Source: Plenodomus lindquistii (taxonomy: Eukaryota > Ascomycota > Dothideomycetes > Pleosporales > Leptosphaeriaceae). Taken from it: a stretch of 64,000 nt of DNA. Location: assembly GCA_025504975.1 (NCBI GenBank), contig JANUWI010000003.1:930001-994000 (forward strand). The letters run 5' to 3'. Made by a program: the position numbers and the translations under genes. Each line of letters opens with the position of its first letter. Positions within the stretch are counted from its first letter, which is position 1. Of the stretch, positions 37,868 through 51,303 are shown one piece after another. The notes beneath the pieces are model-generated. The model did not search any database. It was not told the DNA's origin and was given only the letters and a program-made list of their open reading frames with translations.

Positions 37868-38056
37868 TATTATAGAGAGTAGATTTAAAAGCAATTAGAA
37901 AATAGATTACTATATAGAAAATGCTTAAAAAAGCGTACTACTTATAGCTAAAATTTTAGTAAAAATATATTCTACTTTATTTATATAGATACTCTATAAA
38001 GTGTGCTATATATAACTATACTTTAAGTATTAACTTAGTATATACACTTTATAATA
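37868..38056 (-). repeat. Copia-F 3' LTR
   Basis: 189 bp, ends TATTATAGAG...CTTTATAATA (originally TG...CA). Same length and layout as 53996-54184 and 32384-32572. Confidence 0.87.
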
Positions 38057-40620
38057 TACTTTTTATTTAAACTAAATAGTTAATTAGTAGTCGCGCTAGT
38101 AATATTATACTAAAAAACTTTTTTAGTACTAAGCTAATTTTAGTATATAAGCACGCGTACTATAATAATAATAATACTTTATAAAGCTTTACTATTCTAT
38201 TCTATATATTTATTTCTAACTACTTTAAATTATATACCTATAGCTATACTACTTTTTACTAATTACCTATATAGTATATATAAGTACTTCTATAATTTTA
38301 GTAACTAATTTACTAATATACGCGTTAGTTACGCTTTTTCTATAAAAAAAACGCGTTTTTAAATACTTCTACTATAATATTATATTTAAATTAGCTAATA
38401 AAGTAAACTTATTAAATAAATTAGAAAGTAGTATCTCTATTTTTAACTCTAATAGTAAAGTTACTACTTTTACTTCTAATACTACTTCTATATCTCTGCG
38501 TATAAACTCTATTTCTACTATATTTACTTTTTAGCCTAGTAAATACATTTTTTCTTTTAACGCTAGTAAGCTAATTAATAAGGTTATTAAAGCTAAGCTT
38601 ATTAAAGTAGAGATTATAAATATTCTAGATTTTTATAAGCGCTTGCGTTATTTTAATAGCTACTTTAATTCTAATTAAAATTAAACTCTACGTTTATATA
38701 TAGTTTTATAGCGTTTTTAAACTATTATTTTAGCTTTTAGTATATATAATAAAGCCTACTTTTTTATTTAGTAGAGTACTAATATCTAGCCTTTACCTAA
38801 ACCTTTTTCTATAAGCTTTAATTCTATTAAGCCTTTTAAAAGCGTTGCTTTTTATACTCCTTTTAAAAGTTTATATAAATATTCTAGTAATAATAACTTT
38901 TTTAAGCTTTCTAGTTTCTTTCTAGACTTTTTTTTTTCTATTACGCTAAAGTAGAGTAAGACTAAAAGTGCTTTTAATAATTATCTAGAGAGATATAAAT
39001 AGAAGTATTACTTTTATTCTAGTAAATATAAAGGCTAGATTTTCTAGTTTTATTAAACTAAATTCTATATTAAACGCGCTAAAAATAAACGTACTATCTA
39101 ATACTATAAACTTTACTAGGTTTATTTTAAAAGTTTAGTTTCTAATAAAAAAAATAGCCTATATTAAAACTTATTTATTTTTTAGTATAGGTACTATTTA
39201 TATACTAATAGATATAGTTACTAGCTAATATAAACTTATAAAAGTAATACTTTTACTTACTTTTACTAACTCTAATAGTTCTAATTATTTTAAATTAAGC
39301 GCTTATTATTAGTATAAACTTTTTTAGAAGTATAGTAGAAAGTACTCTAATATTATTACTTTTTATAAAAAGCTTTAGATTAAAATAAAGCTTTATAATA
39401 TAAAAGTTATAAAGTAGTATTTTCTAGATAATAAAAAAAATAGTATTTTTAAAAGCTTTCTAGTACTACTTACTTTCTATAATAATCTACTAACTTTTTA
39501 AAGTATTTCTACTAGTTACTATATTTATATTTCTATTATTTTATCTTTTCTAGCTGCGTATAGTCCTTTAGTTAATTTACCTAAAACTTTTTTTTTTAAA
39601 GCTTTTTAGCGCTTTATATAACTCTGCTAAAGCTACTTGTAAAAAGTATACTACTATATCTACTACTAATACTTCTATTACTACTTTTTCTACGCCTATC
39701 TAGAATACTTCTAACTTTTATATCTAAATTAACTACAGTAAGCTTTAGCGTTAAATACGTAAATAGCTTTATTTTAAAAAAAAGTATTACTTCTAGAAGC
39801 TTTAAACTAAAAAGAATTAATACTTTTAAAAGTAGTAGACCTAGTATAATAAAAAGTGTAATACTATTATTTATAGTAATATATAAACTAGAAACGCTAC
39901 TTAGAAAGCTAGCTATACTTTTAAAAGCTTTATTTTTATATTTATTTTTACTTTAGTTTTATAAGTCTAGCCTAGGCCTAAAGCTTTTTAGCTCTCTAGT
40001 TATTTTCTAGCTTTTACTCTACATTTAATTTAGTATTTTTTAATTACTAATATATAACCTACTAATACTACTTCTACTTCTACTTTTAGTAGCCTTTTTA
40101 AAAAGTCTATTTCTACTTCTAAAAGTAAAGCTTCTAGTTTAACTAAATAGCCTAGTTAAAGTAAGCTTAAATTTATTTCTAGTTTAAACTTAGGTTTCTC
40201 TAAACCTAGTAATATTTAAAGTAAAAAGATTAATAATAATTATTTTTATACCGCTTATCTAAGCGTTCTGCCTACTAATACTACTTTTTTTTATACTATT
40301 TTTTTAAGCTCTAGCTTTTTTTCTAATAATAAAAAAAGTAAGCTTATTAAAAAAGCTTTTAAAAATACTTTTTATATACTCTATAAAAATAAAAAGTATA
40401 AAAAAGTATATAAGCTTAAAAAAAAGGCTAAACAGGAGATAGAGAGTAATTTTTATAAATAAAAAGGTTATTAGCTGTCTGCTCTTTAGAGCTTATTTAG
40501 TTTAGATAGTAGTAAAAAGTTAAAAAATTCTAGTTTAATATATTCTACTAGTAGAGAGTATACCCTAGTATTTTTTTAGAAGCTAGATAGTTTTCTCTAC
40601 CTGTAAAGAATTTTACGCTA
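38057..40620. other. Extra region between Copia-F pol and 3' LTR, possible plus-strand frame
   Basis: About 2.5 kb not needed by a standard Copia element; its first 1.4 kb is also present in copy 2 (32573-33990). On the plus strand, opposite to pol, 40050-40450 reads as a Ser/Thr- and Lys-rich disordered sequence interrupted only by RIP-type stops (for example K-K-S-K-L-I-K-K-A). Earlier parts shift frame and the minus strand is also fairly open, so coding orientation is unproven. No family recognised. Confidence 0.45.
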
Positions 40621-40639
40621 CAGCGCTAGTAATTAATAA

Positions 40640-43128
40640 AATAATTTAATTAACCTTTTTTATCTATACTTATAATATATGCTCTAGTACTTTTTAAATT
40701 AAAATACTTTTTAAATTATTTATATTACTATTTTATTAGGTTTTTTATAAGCCTATTTACTAGTATATTTACTGTTTCTATATATATAACCTAGAAAAAT
40801 CCTTTTAAATACTTCTATTTTAGCTATATATTCTAAATATTAATATAGTGTAATTTAGTAGTAATTTTTTTATTACTTTTTACTACTAAGTAGATAGTTT
40901 ACTAATTATTATAGAAAATTTACTAATATACTTCTAAATCTAGAAGTAGCTTTTTAAAAAATTATTTAAGCGCTATTATTGTTTTACTTACTTATTCTAG
41001 TACTAGAAGCTCTACTTCTATTATAGACGTTATTACTATTACTTACTTTATAGCTTTCTATATTATTAAACTACTAAAAAGTAAAATTATATAACTAAAT
41101 AAAAAGCGTTACATTTCTAAATTATCTATAAAAAAAGTATTACTATATATTATAAACTCTCTATCTATATATCTACTATACTATATAGCTATATATTTTA
41201 TTCTATATAGGTAGATAATAACTTACTCTACTACTTTTAAATACTTTTTAAAAAAGTTAGTAAAAAAGTAGAAAAGCTTTAATACTATAATATAAAGGCT
41301 ATATTAGGTTAGAGTATTATAGCTATATAAAGAATTAATTCTATATACTTTTAGTAGTCTTTAATCTATTATTTTAAAGCTTTTATTATTAACTTTATAA
41401 GCTTTTTATTTAGAAGTAGAGTATAGAGAAAGGCTTTAAAGCTTATAAAATTAAACGTTTTAGTTATTTTATTAATATACTTATTATAGACAAGCGTTAT
41501 TATTTAATTACTTTAATTCTAGATTATTTTTATTTTAAAAAACTACTCTATTTTTTCTTTATTTTCAATTATATAAATTTATTTAATTATTTTTATAAAA
41601 GCTTTATATTTAGCTAAATACTTTTTATAAAATATTATTAGAATATTATTAATATAAAAAATTAATATAATTTTTTAATCTTTACTATAAAATAAATATA
41701 GTTTTTTTTTTTTAGAAAACTATAGTTCTACTTTATAGAGCGTTACTAAAAAATCTTTATACTAAAGTAAAAAGAAGTTTTTTAATTTATATAATGCTTT
41801 TCTAAGCATTACGCACTTTCTATTCTATTTAAAGCTATTAGAGAGCTTGTAGTAGATAACTAGGTATCCTACTTTTATAGTATTAAAAAAAGCTTCTATA
41901 ATATTAAACTACTAAATCTCTAGATTAAACTTTACTACTATTACTATAGTAGACCTAAATAATTAAGCTATAAGTATAGAAGCGTATATTATTTAAAGCG
42001 TATTTACTATTTAAAAATTTTTTTATAATATAATATAAGCTTTATATTTAATAAAGTAGCTATTCTAGTCTACTTTATATATAAAAACCTATTTAAAAAA
42101 AAGTTATTATTTTTTTACTTTTACTTAATAAATTACTTTCTAGGTTTTTACTATAAAAAGCGTGTTAATTTCTTTAACTATTACTTATTTAAAAAGCTCT
42201 CTATATAAATAGTTAAAAAGATCTTTCTATTTTTCTAGTATTTTAGAGAGAGAGTTTTAATAGACTTTTTTTTCTAGTAGTAGATATAGTAAGGTTTTTT
42301 ATATTTATAGAGTAGCTACGATTACTATGTATACTATAACTATTTTTTTACTCTAAATATATTTTTTAAAAAGTATTCTATTATAAATAATATTTTATTC
42401 TATATTATAAAGTATAGAGTACACCTATAATAAGCTTCTATTATTTCTATTCTTTTTAGATTTCTATAGTTTCTAACTTTAGAGCTTTTTCTAAATTAGT
42501 AGAAGTTTTTTTTTACACTAATTTCTAGATTTACGCGTTTAGAGATTTTCTACTACTTTATTTTAAACTATAGGTAATATACTTTAAAGCTAAGTAGTAA
42601 ACTAAGTAATTTATATTTCTAGCGCTTTTTTTTATAGAGTTACTAGTAATTTAGTCTATAAGCTTTTACCTCTAGAGTTTTACTAATTCTAGAAGCTGCT
42701 TAACTAATCTAGACTAGGCTATTCTAATTTTAATATTTTCTAGTACACTCTAGGCTTAGATATAAGCTCTAAAGATCTAAAACTTAGTATAAAGCTTTAC
42801 TTTTTATAGTTTTTCTAGAGTTAGCTAGCTAAGCTAACTCTATATAAAAAAGCTAATTCTAATTCTATAGTAGTTAGTAGCTAGCCTCTAACTAATTCTA
42901 TATTTCTAGAATTTTTACTCTCTAGCTTCTAAGTAGGCTAAAAAAGCTCTACTCTACTTTCTACTTTCTATCTATATATAGTATTCTAGAGTTAATTATA
43001 TATATTATTAAATACTTTACCTACGTTATAGATTTTATTTTTATAAAAAAGCTTAATAAACTATTTTATCTACTTTTTTAGAGCGTGCTTGTTTAAGTTT
43101 TTATAGAAAAGCGTTTTATTAAACGTTA
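40640..43128 (-). pseudogene. Copia-F reverse transcriptase, RNase H and part of integrase
   Basis: Remnant pol gene of a Ty1/Copia element. On the reverse strand, 42060-41450 gives the Copia reverse transcriptase pattern: M-L-R-K-A-L-Y-K-L-K (family L-R-x-A-L-Y-G-L-K), then a degraded Y-I-D-D box read as Y-I-N-N-I-L-I-I-F at 41645-41670, then an L-V-Y-N-K-Y-I-N-K-I motif. 41400-40640 gives RNase H, with R-E-F-I-I-Y-S-N and E-V-E-L-L-V-L-E patterns and a terminal I-N-I-Q. Stops are TAA/TAG. The right end is cut by the foldback-like insertion; protease and gag lie beyond at 51304-53995. Confidence 0.8.
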
Positions 43129-43713
43129 GGAAATTCTATTGTGTAGTAAATTGAGTAAGTAGATAAAAAGTAACGTAAATAGCTAGTAATTAACGTAAAT
43201 TACTAATTTACTACTTTTACCCTACAAGGCCTTTTTTTACGTAGTTTACTAGTAATTTACTAGTAAATAACATAAGTAACGTAAATTACTTTAAGTACTA
43301 TTTTTACTTAATTTACTTTACTTACCTCGCTTACCTTCTAGACCCCTGCTAGTTTAAAATAAAAAAGAACTTTACTTTTTTAAACTCTTTTAAGTTATAT
43401 AACGACGTACGCAATTAATATAATAATATAATAGAAGTTTCTAAATACTAAAATATTACTTTTATAGGCTTAGCGCGAAAAAAAAATATAGTTTTATTAT
43501 CTATTCAAACTATTAGCAGCCTCTGTAAATTATTTTTAACTAAGGAACATTAAAACTTTTTAGTAAATAATTAATAACTATAGAACAGCTAGGCCTAAAA
43601 TAGTAATTTTTTAACTAATTTATACCTAAACATTTATTCTATATTATTAGAATTCTAATTGCCTAATTAGAACTAGTTTTAATTTTTTATAGTGTTTAAC
43701 GTTTGTAGGGTTA
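43129..43713. mobile_element. Foldback/MITE-like element, left arm and core
   Basis: A less RIP-mutated block rich in GTAA/TTAC words (for example CGTAAATTACT) inside the Copia-F coding region. 43130-43345 is a diverged inverted copy of 51155-51303. The clearest match is CTTAATTTACTTTACTTACC near 43310-43330 against AAAGTAAATTAAG near 51170-51185, and both arms start outward with TTAGGAAA. Without Gypsy-I the whole is about 0.75 kb with long terminal inverted repeats and no gene. Target duplication not resolved. Confidence 0.5.
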
Positions 43714-44129
43714 TGTAACAAAGCTACATTCTATTATAATAACAACCCTTAGCTACAGGAGCCCCTTTATAAGCTACTTTTATCTTTCTCTATACAAGTT
43801 TATTAAAAATAGGAGACTATACTAACCTCTACCTAAACTACCTCTATACTACACCTAGTTTAAATTCTATAAAAATCTCTATTTTACTATTACCTACGTG
43901 CTAATATAGCAGAGGAAAAAAAAAACTTTATAAAAGCCTAGAACTACTACTAAGTTCTACTCTATATAGCTTGCTTTTTTAATAGAACTATAAAAGTATA
44001 ATTTTTTTATCCTTTTATATAAAGCCTATAAAAATATAATTTATTTAGCTTTTTAATCTGCGCGTACTTCTATATACTTTTAAACTAATTTAGATACTTT
44101 TTAGCACTTTATATTTTTAAGCTATTATA
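43714..44129 (+). repeat. Gypsy-I 5' LTR
   Basis: 416 bp, starting TGTAACAAAG with its TG intact. It is visibly less RIP-mutated in its first 120 bp than the 3' LTR. Confidence 0.92.
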
Positions 44130-44249
44130 TTATACAAAAATTATCTTTTTACTAGTAATAGCCTATATAATATTACTAATTTATTTAAAAAAATTATTTA
44201 AATCTTTTAGTTAACTAGCCTCTAAAACCTTTTTAGTTCTAGCCCTAAT

Positions 44250-47200
44250 TAATGCTAATAGATCTATTAATAATTCTTAAATTACTTTTAGAAAAGTTGC
44301 GTTAGATAGCGCTAAAATAGAGATTTAAAAACTACTAATAACCTAGTAGAATTAGAGGCAAAGCTAATACTTATCTTTATTAATAAATAATAAATTCTAC
44401 TTTTTAAAAAATAAAGAGAAATAACTAGCCTTTATAGAAGGCCTATAAACTTATTAAATATTTAAAATATAGAAAACAGCTAATACTAGCTAATTAGAGA
44501 ATAATTAGAGTTAAATAGAAGCTAGACCTATTTAAGCAGAACCTAGAAATCTACTAACTATAATTTCTAATAATACTATAGAAATAATAGCCTAGCTACA
44601 CGCTAAATTAGTAGCTTTATAAACTAAAATAAAATTTATTAAAAAAAAAAAACTTTATCTAACTCTACTTCTAGACTTACTTCTATTCTCTACTAAAAAC
44701 TTTTAGACTTATTAATATTACTAGTTAACTAGATTACTTTCTAAAGCCTTTTTTTATATTTTTAAAAAGCTATATTTATTAGAGCGTACCTTTTTTATTT
44801 CTAAACTATTAAATAGAAAAGACTTTACCTATAGATAATAGAAAGCTTTAATACTAGATTAACTTAAAATTAATAGTAACTACTACTATTCTAAGCGTGC
44901 TTATATAGTACTAGTCTAGAGTAGTATTTCTAGTCTAGCTAAAAAGTATTTTAAGCTCTAATACCTATCTAATAATAAAGCTAACTACTTTTTTTCTATA
45001 AAAGCTATAATAGCTACGCTTAATAGATACTTTATTACTAGTAATAAATAGGCTAAAGTATATAATATTTTTAACTAACTATATATAAAAAAAAATAAAA
45101 CTTTCTTTACTTTTAAAGTCTATTTTTTAAACTATACTATAAAAAAATGTATACTATATATAGAATAGATTTACTATATATAGATAAAAATAACTTCTAG
45201 CCTACGTATTTCTAGTTAAAAGTTTAAATATACTTAAAATAACTTCTTTCTAGATATAATAAAGCACTTTATTATTTTTAATCTAGAAAAAAAAACCTAC
45301 CTAAAAAATATATATTATTAGAACTTTTTTTATAATAGTACTACTAAGTTCTAAGCCTAGACTATAGTATAATCTAGTTTAGATACCTTTTAAAAAAAGA
45401 TTTTAAAGACTTTAGCACTATATATAGCTTTTTAAACTTTTTTATAATCTACTATAGTACCTCTATAGTAAGTAATAGCTACTCTAGCTTCTAAAAAGGC
45501 ACTAGGTAACTACTATAACTATAGTAAACTAGAATACTACGCTAATAAATATCTATTACTATAGGTAAAAGAAATTATAATTAAAAATTACTCTAACTAA
45601 TATTATAACGCTACTAAAGTACTAGACCTAGAGGAAAATTAGATAGAAAATAAGTAGTTCTAAAAGTATTATGCTACTTAGAATTAAATTAAAAATATAA
45701 TCTATTAAACCTTAATTTTTTAAAACTATTTTAAAGTTTCTATTTTTTTATATCTACTATTTTATATAACCTAGGCATAGGTATAAAACTACTATTACTT
45801 ATTAATACTAGCGCCTAAAAATTTTTTTTTTTAAATTTATGTATTATTTCTTTTTTATTTTCTTTACTTTAAACTAAGGTCTAAAAACTACTCTATTTAG
45901 TAATAGTTAGAGTGTTTAAAAACTAAATTTTTTTACTAGTTATAGAATATATCTGTCTCTATATAATTATAGATAGATAAAAGATTCTAAACTATCTATT
46001 TATTATACTTAATCTAAGAGCTTAAAATGTAATTATTAGAATATAATAGTTAAAAAGGTTTAAAATTCTACTAGATATAAATAGGTTCTAGTTATAGTAG
46101 CTAGCTATTTACTCTAAAATCTATATTTCTACTTCTTTAATTTTTATATAACTCTATTAAAGAACACTAAAAAAGTATATTACTTTTAATATTAAAAAAC
46201 AAGACGCTCTATAGAAAAAAAAGTTATATTAAAAAACTAGTAGCCTACACCTTTTAATTAATTACATTTATAGAATTTTTAAAGCCCTATAATACTAAAA
46301 TATCTCTCTAGAGATCTAGAAACTAGACCTACTCTAAAAACCTTTTAAAACCTTTTCTAGTTTCTAAGTTGCTATTATTTCTACTAATACCTTCTATTTT
46401 AATATAAAAAAGAAAAAAAATAAATTCTTTACTACTAGTCTGTATAAAATTAACTACATCTTTAAAAACTATAATAGAGAGGACGTTTAAAAAAATAACT
46501 ATTTAATCTAAAACTAATTTTTTCTCTACTACTAGTAGTATTAGAACGTATTTAGTTTATTAGTAGTAGAGAAACTACTAGAACACTAACTATATAACTA
46601 TAAAATTATTCTAAATAAATTTCTATCTAATAACTTTAGCTCTCTATATAAACAAAATACTAAGAACTTAAAAACTATTAAAAGGTACGTCTAGAAGAAC
46701 TTATAGAAAAGATTTATAGAGACTAGCTATAGCTTTTTTACTTTTTCTATTTTCTATATCTATAAACCTAATAAATTACTTTATATTTATATTAACTACT
46801 AAAAGTTTAACTAGCTTACCTAAAAAAACGCCTACCTAATTCTAAAGATAAATAACTTACTAATCTGCCTAAATAAAGCTAAAATTTTTACTAAATTTAA
46901 TATTTAAGTAGCTTTTAATAAAATCTATATAGATTTAGAGTCTAAAAAATATACTACTTTCTATACCTACTATAGATTATATAAGTATAAAGTACTTTTT
47001 TTTAGTTTTTATAATAGCCCTTCTACCTATTAAAAGTATATAAATAATATACTTATAGATTACTTAGATAATTTCTATATTACCTATTTAAATAATATTT
47101 TTATTTACTTTAAAAACGTTTAGAGCTACTAATAACACGTTAAACTTATTTTAGAAAGACTATAAAAAGTAGGACTATAAGTAGTAATTAAAAAAAGTAA

Positions 47201-49510
47201 ATTCTATATTACTTAAACTAAGTATTTAGAATATATTCTAACTAATAAAGAAATAGAGGTAGATCTAGAAAAAGTAAAAGTACTCTATAACTAGGTTTAA
47301 CCTACTACTATAATAAATATTAAATCTTTTCTAGAGTTTACTAGATTCTATAAATAATTTATTTCTAAATTTTTATAAGTAGCTAAGCTAATAATAGCTC
47401 TATAAAGTTCTTTAACTCTATTTATATAGACTAAAAATTATTAAAACAGCTTTAAAAAGCTAAAGTTTTTACTTCTAGCAATTCTAGTTCTATGCTACTT
47501 TAATTCTAATTATAATATAAAACTAGAAACTAACGCTTTAGATAGAGTAGTAGCTAGAATTATATTTTAAAAATACCTAGATAGTAAATAGTACTCTATA
47601 GCTTTCTATAGTAAAACACTTACTAGAGTAGAGCTTAATTAGAAAATATATAATAAAAAACTATTTACTATTATTACTATCTTTAAAAAATAAAAAGCTA
47701 AACTAACTTTAGTTTAGCACTAAGTCTAAATATATACTAATTATTAATTTTTAAAGTACTTTATAAGTATAAAAGTTCTAAATTAATAATAAACTAACTA
47801 GGCTAAGTTTATAGCCTTTTTTAACTTCTAAATTAAATATACTCTAGGTAAAAGTAATAAACGCGTAGATATTTTTAGTTAATAAAAATAAAATATAGAA
47901 GATTTTAAAGTAGCCTAATAAAATAATTACTTTTTTATTTTTTTTAACCTAGCTAGGCTACACAGCTGTATTAACTCTAAACTAGTAAAATAATACCTAG
48001 AGTTTTTTTTATAAATAACTATTACTTCTTTTTAACTAACTCTAATAATATTACTAGATTCTTTAGAGCTAATAAAAGCTCTGTTAAAAGAGAACTAATA
48101 GTTTTTTAAAAAAAAACGCTTTTTACTACCTTTCTAGTATTAGATAGATAATAGACTTCTTTTCTATAGTAACTGCTTTTATATTCCTCTAGACTTACTA
48201 CTCTATATATAATTTATTAAAAAAGTATATAATTAAGTATTAATAGCTTATTCTAGTACTATAAAAATTTACTAGTTACTTATATAATAATACTACTAGA
48301 AAAGAATAGAAGCTATCTATAAATAGTACGTGCGTAACTGCATTACCTACTAAAAATTCTATCTAAAATAGATTTAAATCTAAAGGTTTCTCTATTTTTT
48401 ACTAATTCTAGAGAAACCTATATAATATTTTATAATAGACTTTAAATCTTTCTCTAAAAACTAGTATAGCTATAATTAGATTCTAGTAATTATTAATTAA
48501 CTTTTTAAATAAATAATTATAATACTATACTATAAAATAATAGATACTTAAAGCTTTATTTAACTATTTATATAATAGGTATATTAGTTTAAATATACTT
48601 TTAAAAGTATTATCTCTAACTATAGAGCCTAGTTTATTTTCTAATTCTAGTCTAAATTCTACTAAATTATAGGTATTAAAATATAACTCTCTACTATCTA
48701 TTATAAATAAACTAATAGCTAAACTAAAATTATAAATAAGTATATTAACTAACGCCTATAGCTATTTATAACGTACTACTAGAATAACTAGAGTAAACTT
48801 CTTTTATTTATAAACTAAGTCTAAATAATACTTCTATACGTATTAATAGAAATAGCTCTATACTAGCTTCTATATAGTTCTAAACTCTAATAGAGCTAGA
48901 ACTAGTACTATTTAAAAGTAGCTAATTCTATTAAAAAACTTAACTACTAAAAGGCCTATAATCTAGCTATTTAAATATATAATATTTAAAAATAAGCTAA
49001 AAAAAATATAAAAAAAGTATAAAACTAAATATATTCTACTATTAACGCCTACTAACATTCTATTAACTAGAGAATTAGAGATAAAGTTTATTTCTTTACT
49101 ACTAACCTAGTAACTATAAAACCTAGCTAAAAGTTATCTAAACTATAGAAAAGTCCTTTTAAAGTTTTTAAATAGATTAGGTATTTTTATAGACTTAAAC
49201 TTTTTTTAAACTTTAAAATATACAATATATTTACACCTAATATTCTTTATAAAAATTCTAATAACTCTCTACTAGAATAAAAGGCTTTAAAGCTACTAGC
49301 TACCTCTATATAAAATATAGAGAAATAGAAAGTTAAAGAAATTCTTACTAGTAAGTTTATTTAAAATAAGCTAAAATATAGAGCTAGCTAGGTAGAATAT
49401 AATTTAAACCTAATTTAGTATTTAGCTTCTAACTTTATAAGCTTTTTTTATAAACTATAAAATTTTTATTAAAAGTATTCTAATTATCTAGAACCTTTTT
49501 AGGCACTATA
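44250..49510 (+). pseudogene. Gypsy-I gag-pol, RIP-inactivated
   Basis: Gag occupies roughly 44250-45700. A protease-like frame follows near 45770-45840 (L-I-N-T-S-A-Q in place of the family D-T-G-A). Reverse transcriptase lies at 46850-47260 with a degraded YLDD box (Y-L-N-N-I-F-I-Y) at 47083-47110. RNase H is at 47450-47700 and integrase at 48170-48900 with zinc-finger remnants. A chromodomain lies at about 49340-49500, reading E-V-K-E-I-L then K-L-K-Y-R-A-S and ending Y-Q-K-Y-S-N-Y-L-E-P. The same gag-RT order is seen in reverse at 1-3534. Stops are mostly TAG/TAA at expected Gln or Trp positions. No protein can be made from it. Confidence 0.85.
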
Positions 49511-50731
49511 CAGATAGCTTTAGGTATAAAAAAAAATAAAAAATATATTATAGTTAGTAAATAATTATATTTTATAAGTTTAATAGTTTTTCTATTATTA
49601 ATATATAAAAATTATAGCTAATATATAAAACTAGTATATAGCCTTTACTAATAAAACTTTTAGCCTAGTAAACTAACTATTATAAATAGGTATAAAAGTT
49701 TTTTTAAACCTATTTATTTATTACTATAATTTTTTAACTTTTATTTTACTATTAGAGGCGTTATATACTTTATCTAACTTAAAGTTTTTAGCGCTTTTAT
49801 ACTTTAAAAACTTTCTATTAGGCCTATAAATAGGCCTACGTTTTTTTTTACTACTAGAAAAACCTAGAGCTTTTTTAAAAGGAGTAGTAGCTAAAGCTAC
49901 TACGTTTTTCTAAAAAAGCTATATTTTCTACTATAACTCTAAAACTTTTTTATATAAACTTTAAAAGTTTTTTTATTATATATAGTAGCTTACTAGTATT
50001 ATAATAGTTATACTAAAGCTAGTAACCTACGTAGTTACTACCTATACTATAAAAGCTAATATTTTTATAGCTAAGCTAGCTATAGTTTTTATATTTACTA
50101 GTTTAGCTTTAAACTTTTTTATTTTATTTTTATTAGCTAGTATAGCCTACGTAGTAAAGCTTTAAAAATTATAGAGCGCTACTATAATTTAGTTATATTC
50201 TAGTTCTATATACATAGGTATTTAAAAAAATTAGAAATAACTCTAAGCTAGTAGAAAATAATAGTTATTTACTAGTTTATACATTTTATTTAAAAGCGTG
50301 TAATAAGTATACTTTTTTAAACCTACTAATTTAAATAAATATATAAAGTTAAATTTACTATAGAACTAGGCCTAGATAGAAAGTAAATAAAAAATATAAT
50401 AAACTAAAAAATATATATCTAAAAATATAGAAATAAATATTTTTATAAAAGCTATATAGTATTAGTATTAAAGGTAATAATAAATAGTAATAGAGTACAT
50501 ATAATAAAAGTATAGAGTATAAAAAGTAAAAAAAAATTATAATATTTAAAAAATTATTATATTTTACTAGAGTAACTACTAGATTTAGTAGTTATTACAA
50601 TAATTATTAATAAATAGTAAATAGAAAGTTATATTTATTTTAATAAAATAATAATTCTAGAATAGACTCTATATAGAGGTTATATAGAGAATACTTAGAT
50701 ATAGAACTATCTAATTTAAAGTAGAGGGTAA
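49511..50731. other. Gypsy-I region between chromodomain and 3' LTR
   Basis: 1.2 kb that also occurs in copy B (34408-35480). With RIP-type stops ignored, both strands have long open stretches over 49790-50280. The minus strand is richer in charged residues and may be an antisense frame, but the evidence does not decide. No domain recognised. Confidence 0.5.
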
Positions 50732-51147
50732 TGTAATAAAGCTATATTCTATTATAATAATAACTTTTAGCTATAGAAGCCTTTTTATAAGCTACCTCTA
50801 TTTTTCTCTATATAAGCTTATTAAAAATAGAAAACTATACTAATTTCTATCTAAACTACCTCTATACTACACCTAGTCTAGATTCTATAAAAATCTCTAC
50901 TCTACTATTACCTACGTGCTAATATAGTAAAGAAAAAAAAAAACTCTATAAAGGCCTAGAACTACTACTAAATTCTACTCTATATAGCTTACTTTTTTAA
51001 TAGAACTATAAAAGTATAATTTTCTTATTTTTTTATATAAAGCCTATAAAAATATAATTTATTTAGCTTTTTAATCTATACGCACTTCTATATGCCTTTA
51101 AGCTAATTTAAATGCTTTTTAGTACTTTATATTTTTAAACTATTACA
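50732..51147 (+). repeat. Gypsy-I 3' LTR
   Basis: 416 bp, starting TGTAATAAAG and ending CTATTACA, so TG...CA termini are intact. Body heavily RIP-mutated. Confidence 0.92.
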
Positions 51148-51303
51148 GGTTAATAGAGTAAGTAAGGTAAATAAAGTAAATTAAGCTATTTATATTAGCT
51201 ATACTATTTAAGTCTTTTTCTAGTTATTTACTAGTAATTTAACTTATTTATAATACGCTTAGTAAATAACTAGAATACTATAAAAAGTTTTTTCCTAATA
51301 AAA
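51148..51303. mobile_element. Foldback/MITE-like element, right arm
   Basis: Inverted, more RIP-mutated counterpart of 43130-43345, ending TTTTTTCCTAA. It lies between the Gypsy-I duplication GGTTA and resumed Copia-F sequence. Confidence 0.45.

Larger units (their letters stand above)
43714..51147 (+). mobile_element. Complete Gypsy-I retrotransposon (7,434 bp)
   Basis: Structurally complete Ty3/Gypsy element: two LTRs of 416 bp, five-base duplication GGTTA on both sides (43709-43713 and 51148-51152), gag and pol in order on the plus strand, and a purine-rich run AAAGTAGAGGG just before the 3' LTR. A primer-binding site next to the 5' LTR is not obvious after RIP. Gag and pol are inactivated by RIP-type stops. 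The sequence upstream of the 3' LTR holds about 1.2 kb beyond pol. It is the innermost layer of the nest and therefore the latest Gypsy arrival there. Confidence 0.93.

Noticed and set aside
40500..41400. Plus-strand continuation of the Ser/Lys-rich frame past 40500
   Set aside because: The minus strand here is clearly Copia RNase H, so the plus-strand openness is a shadow.
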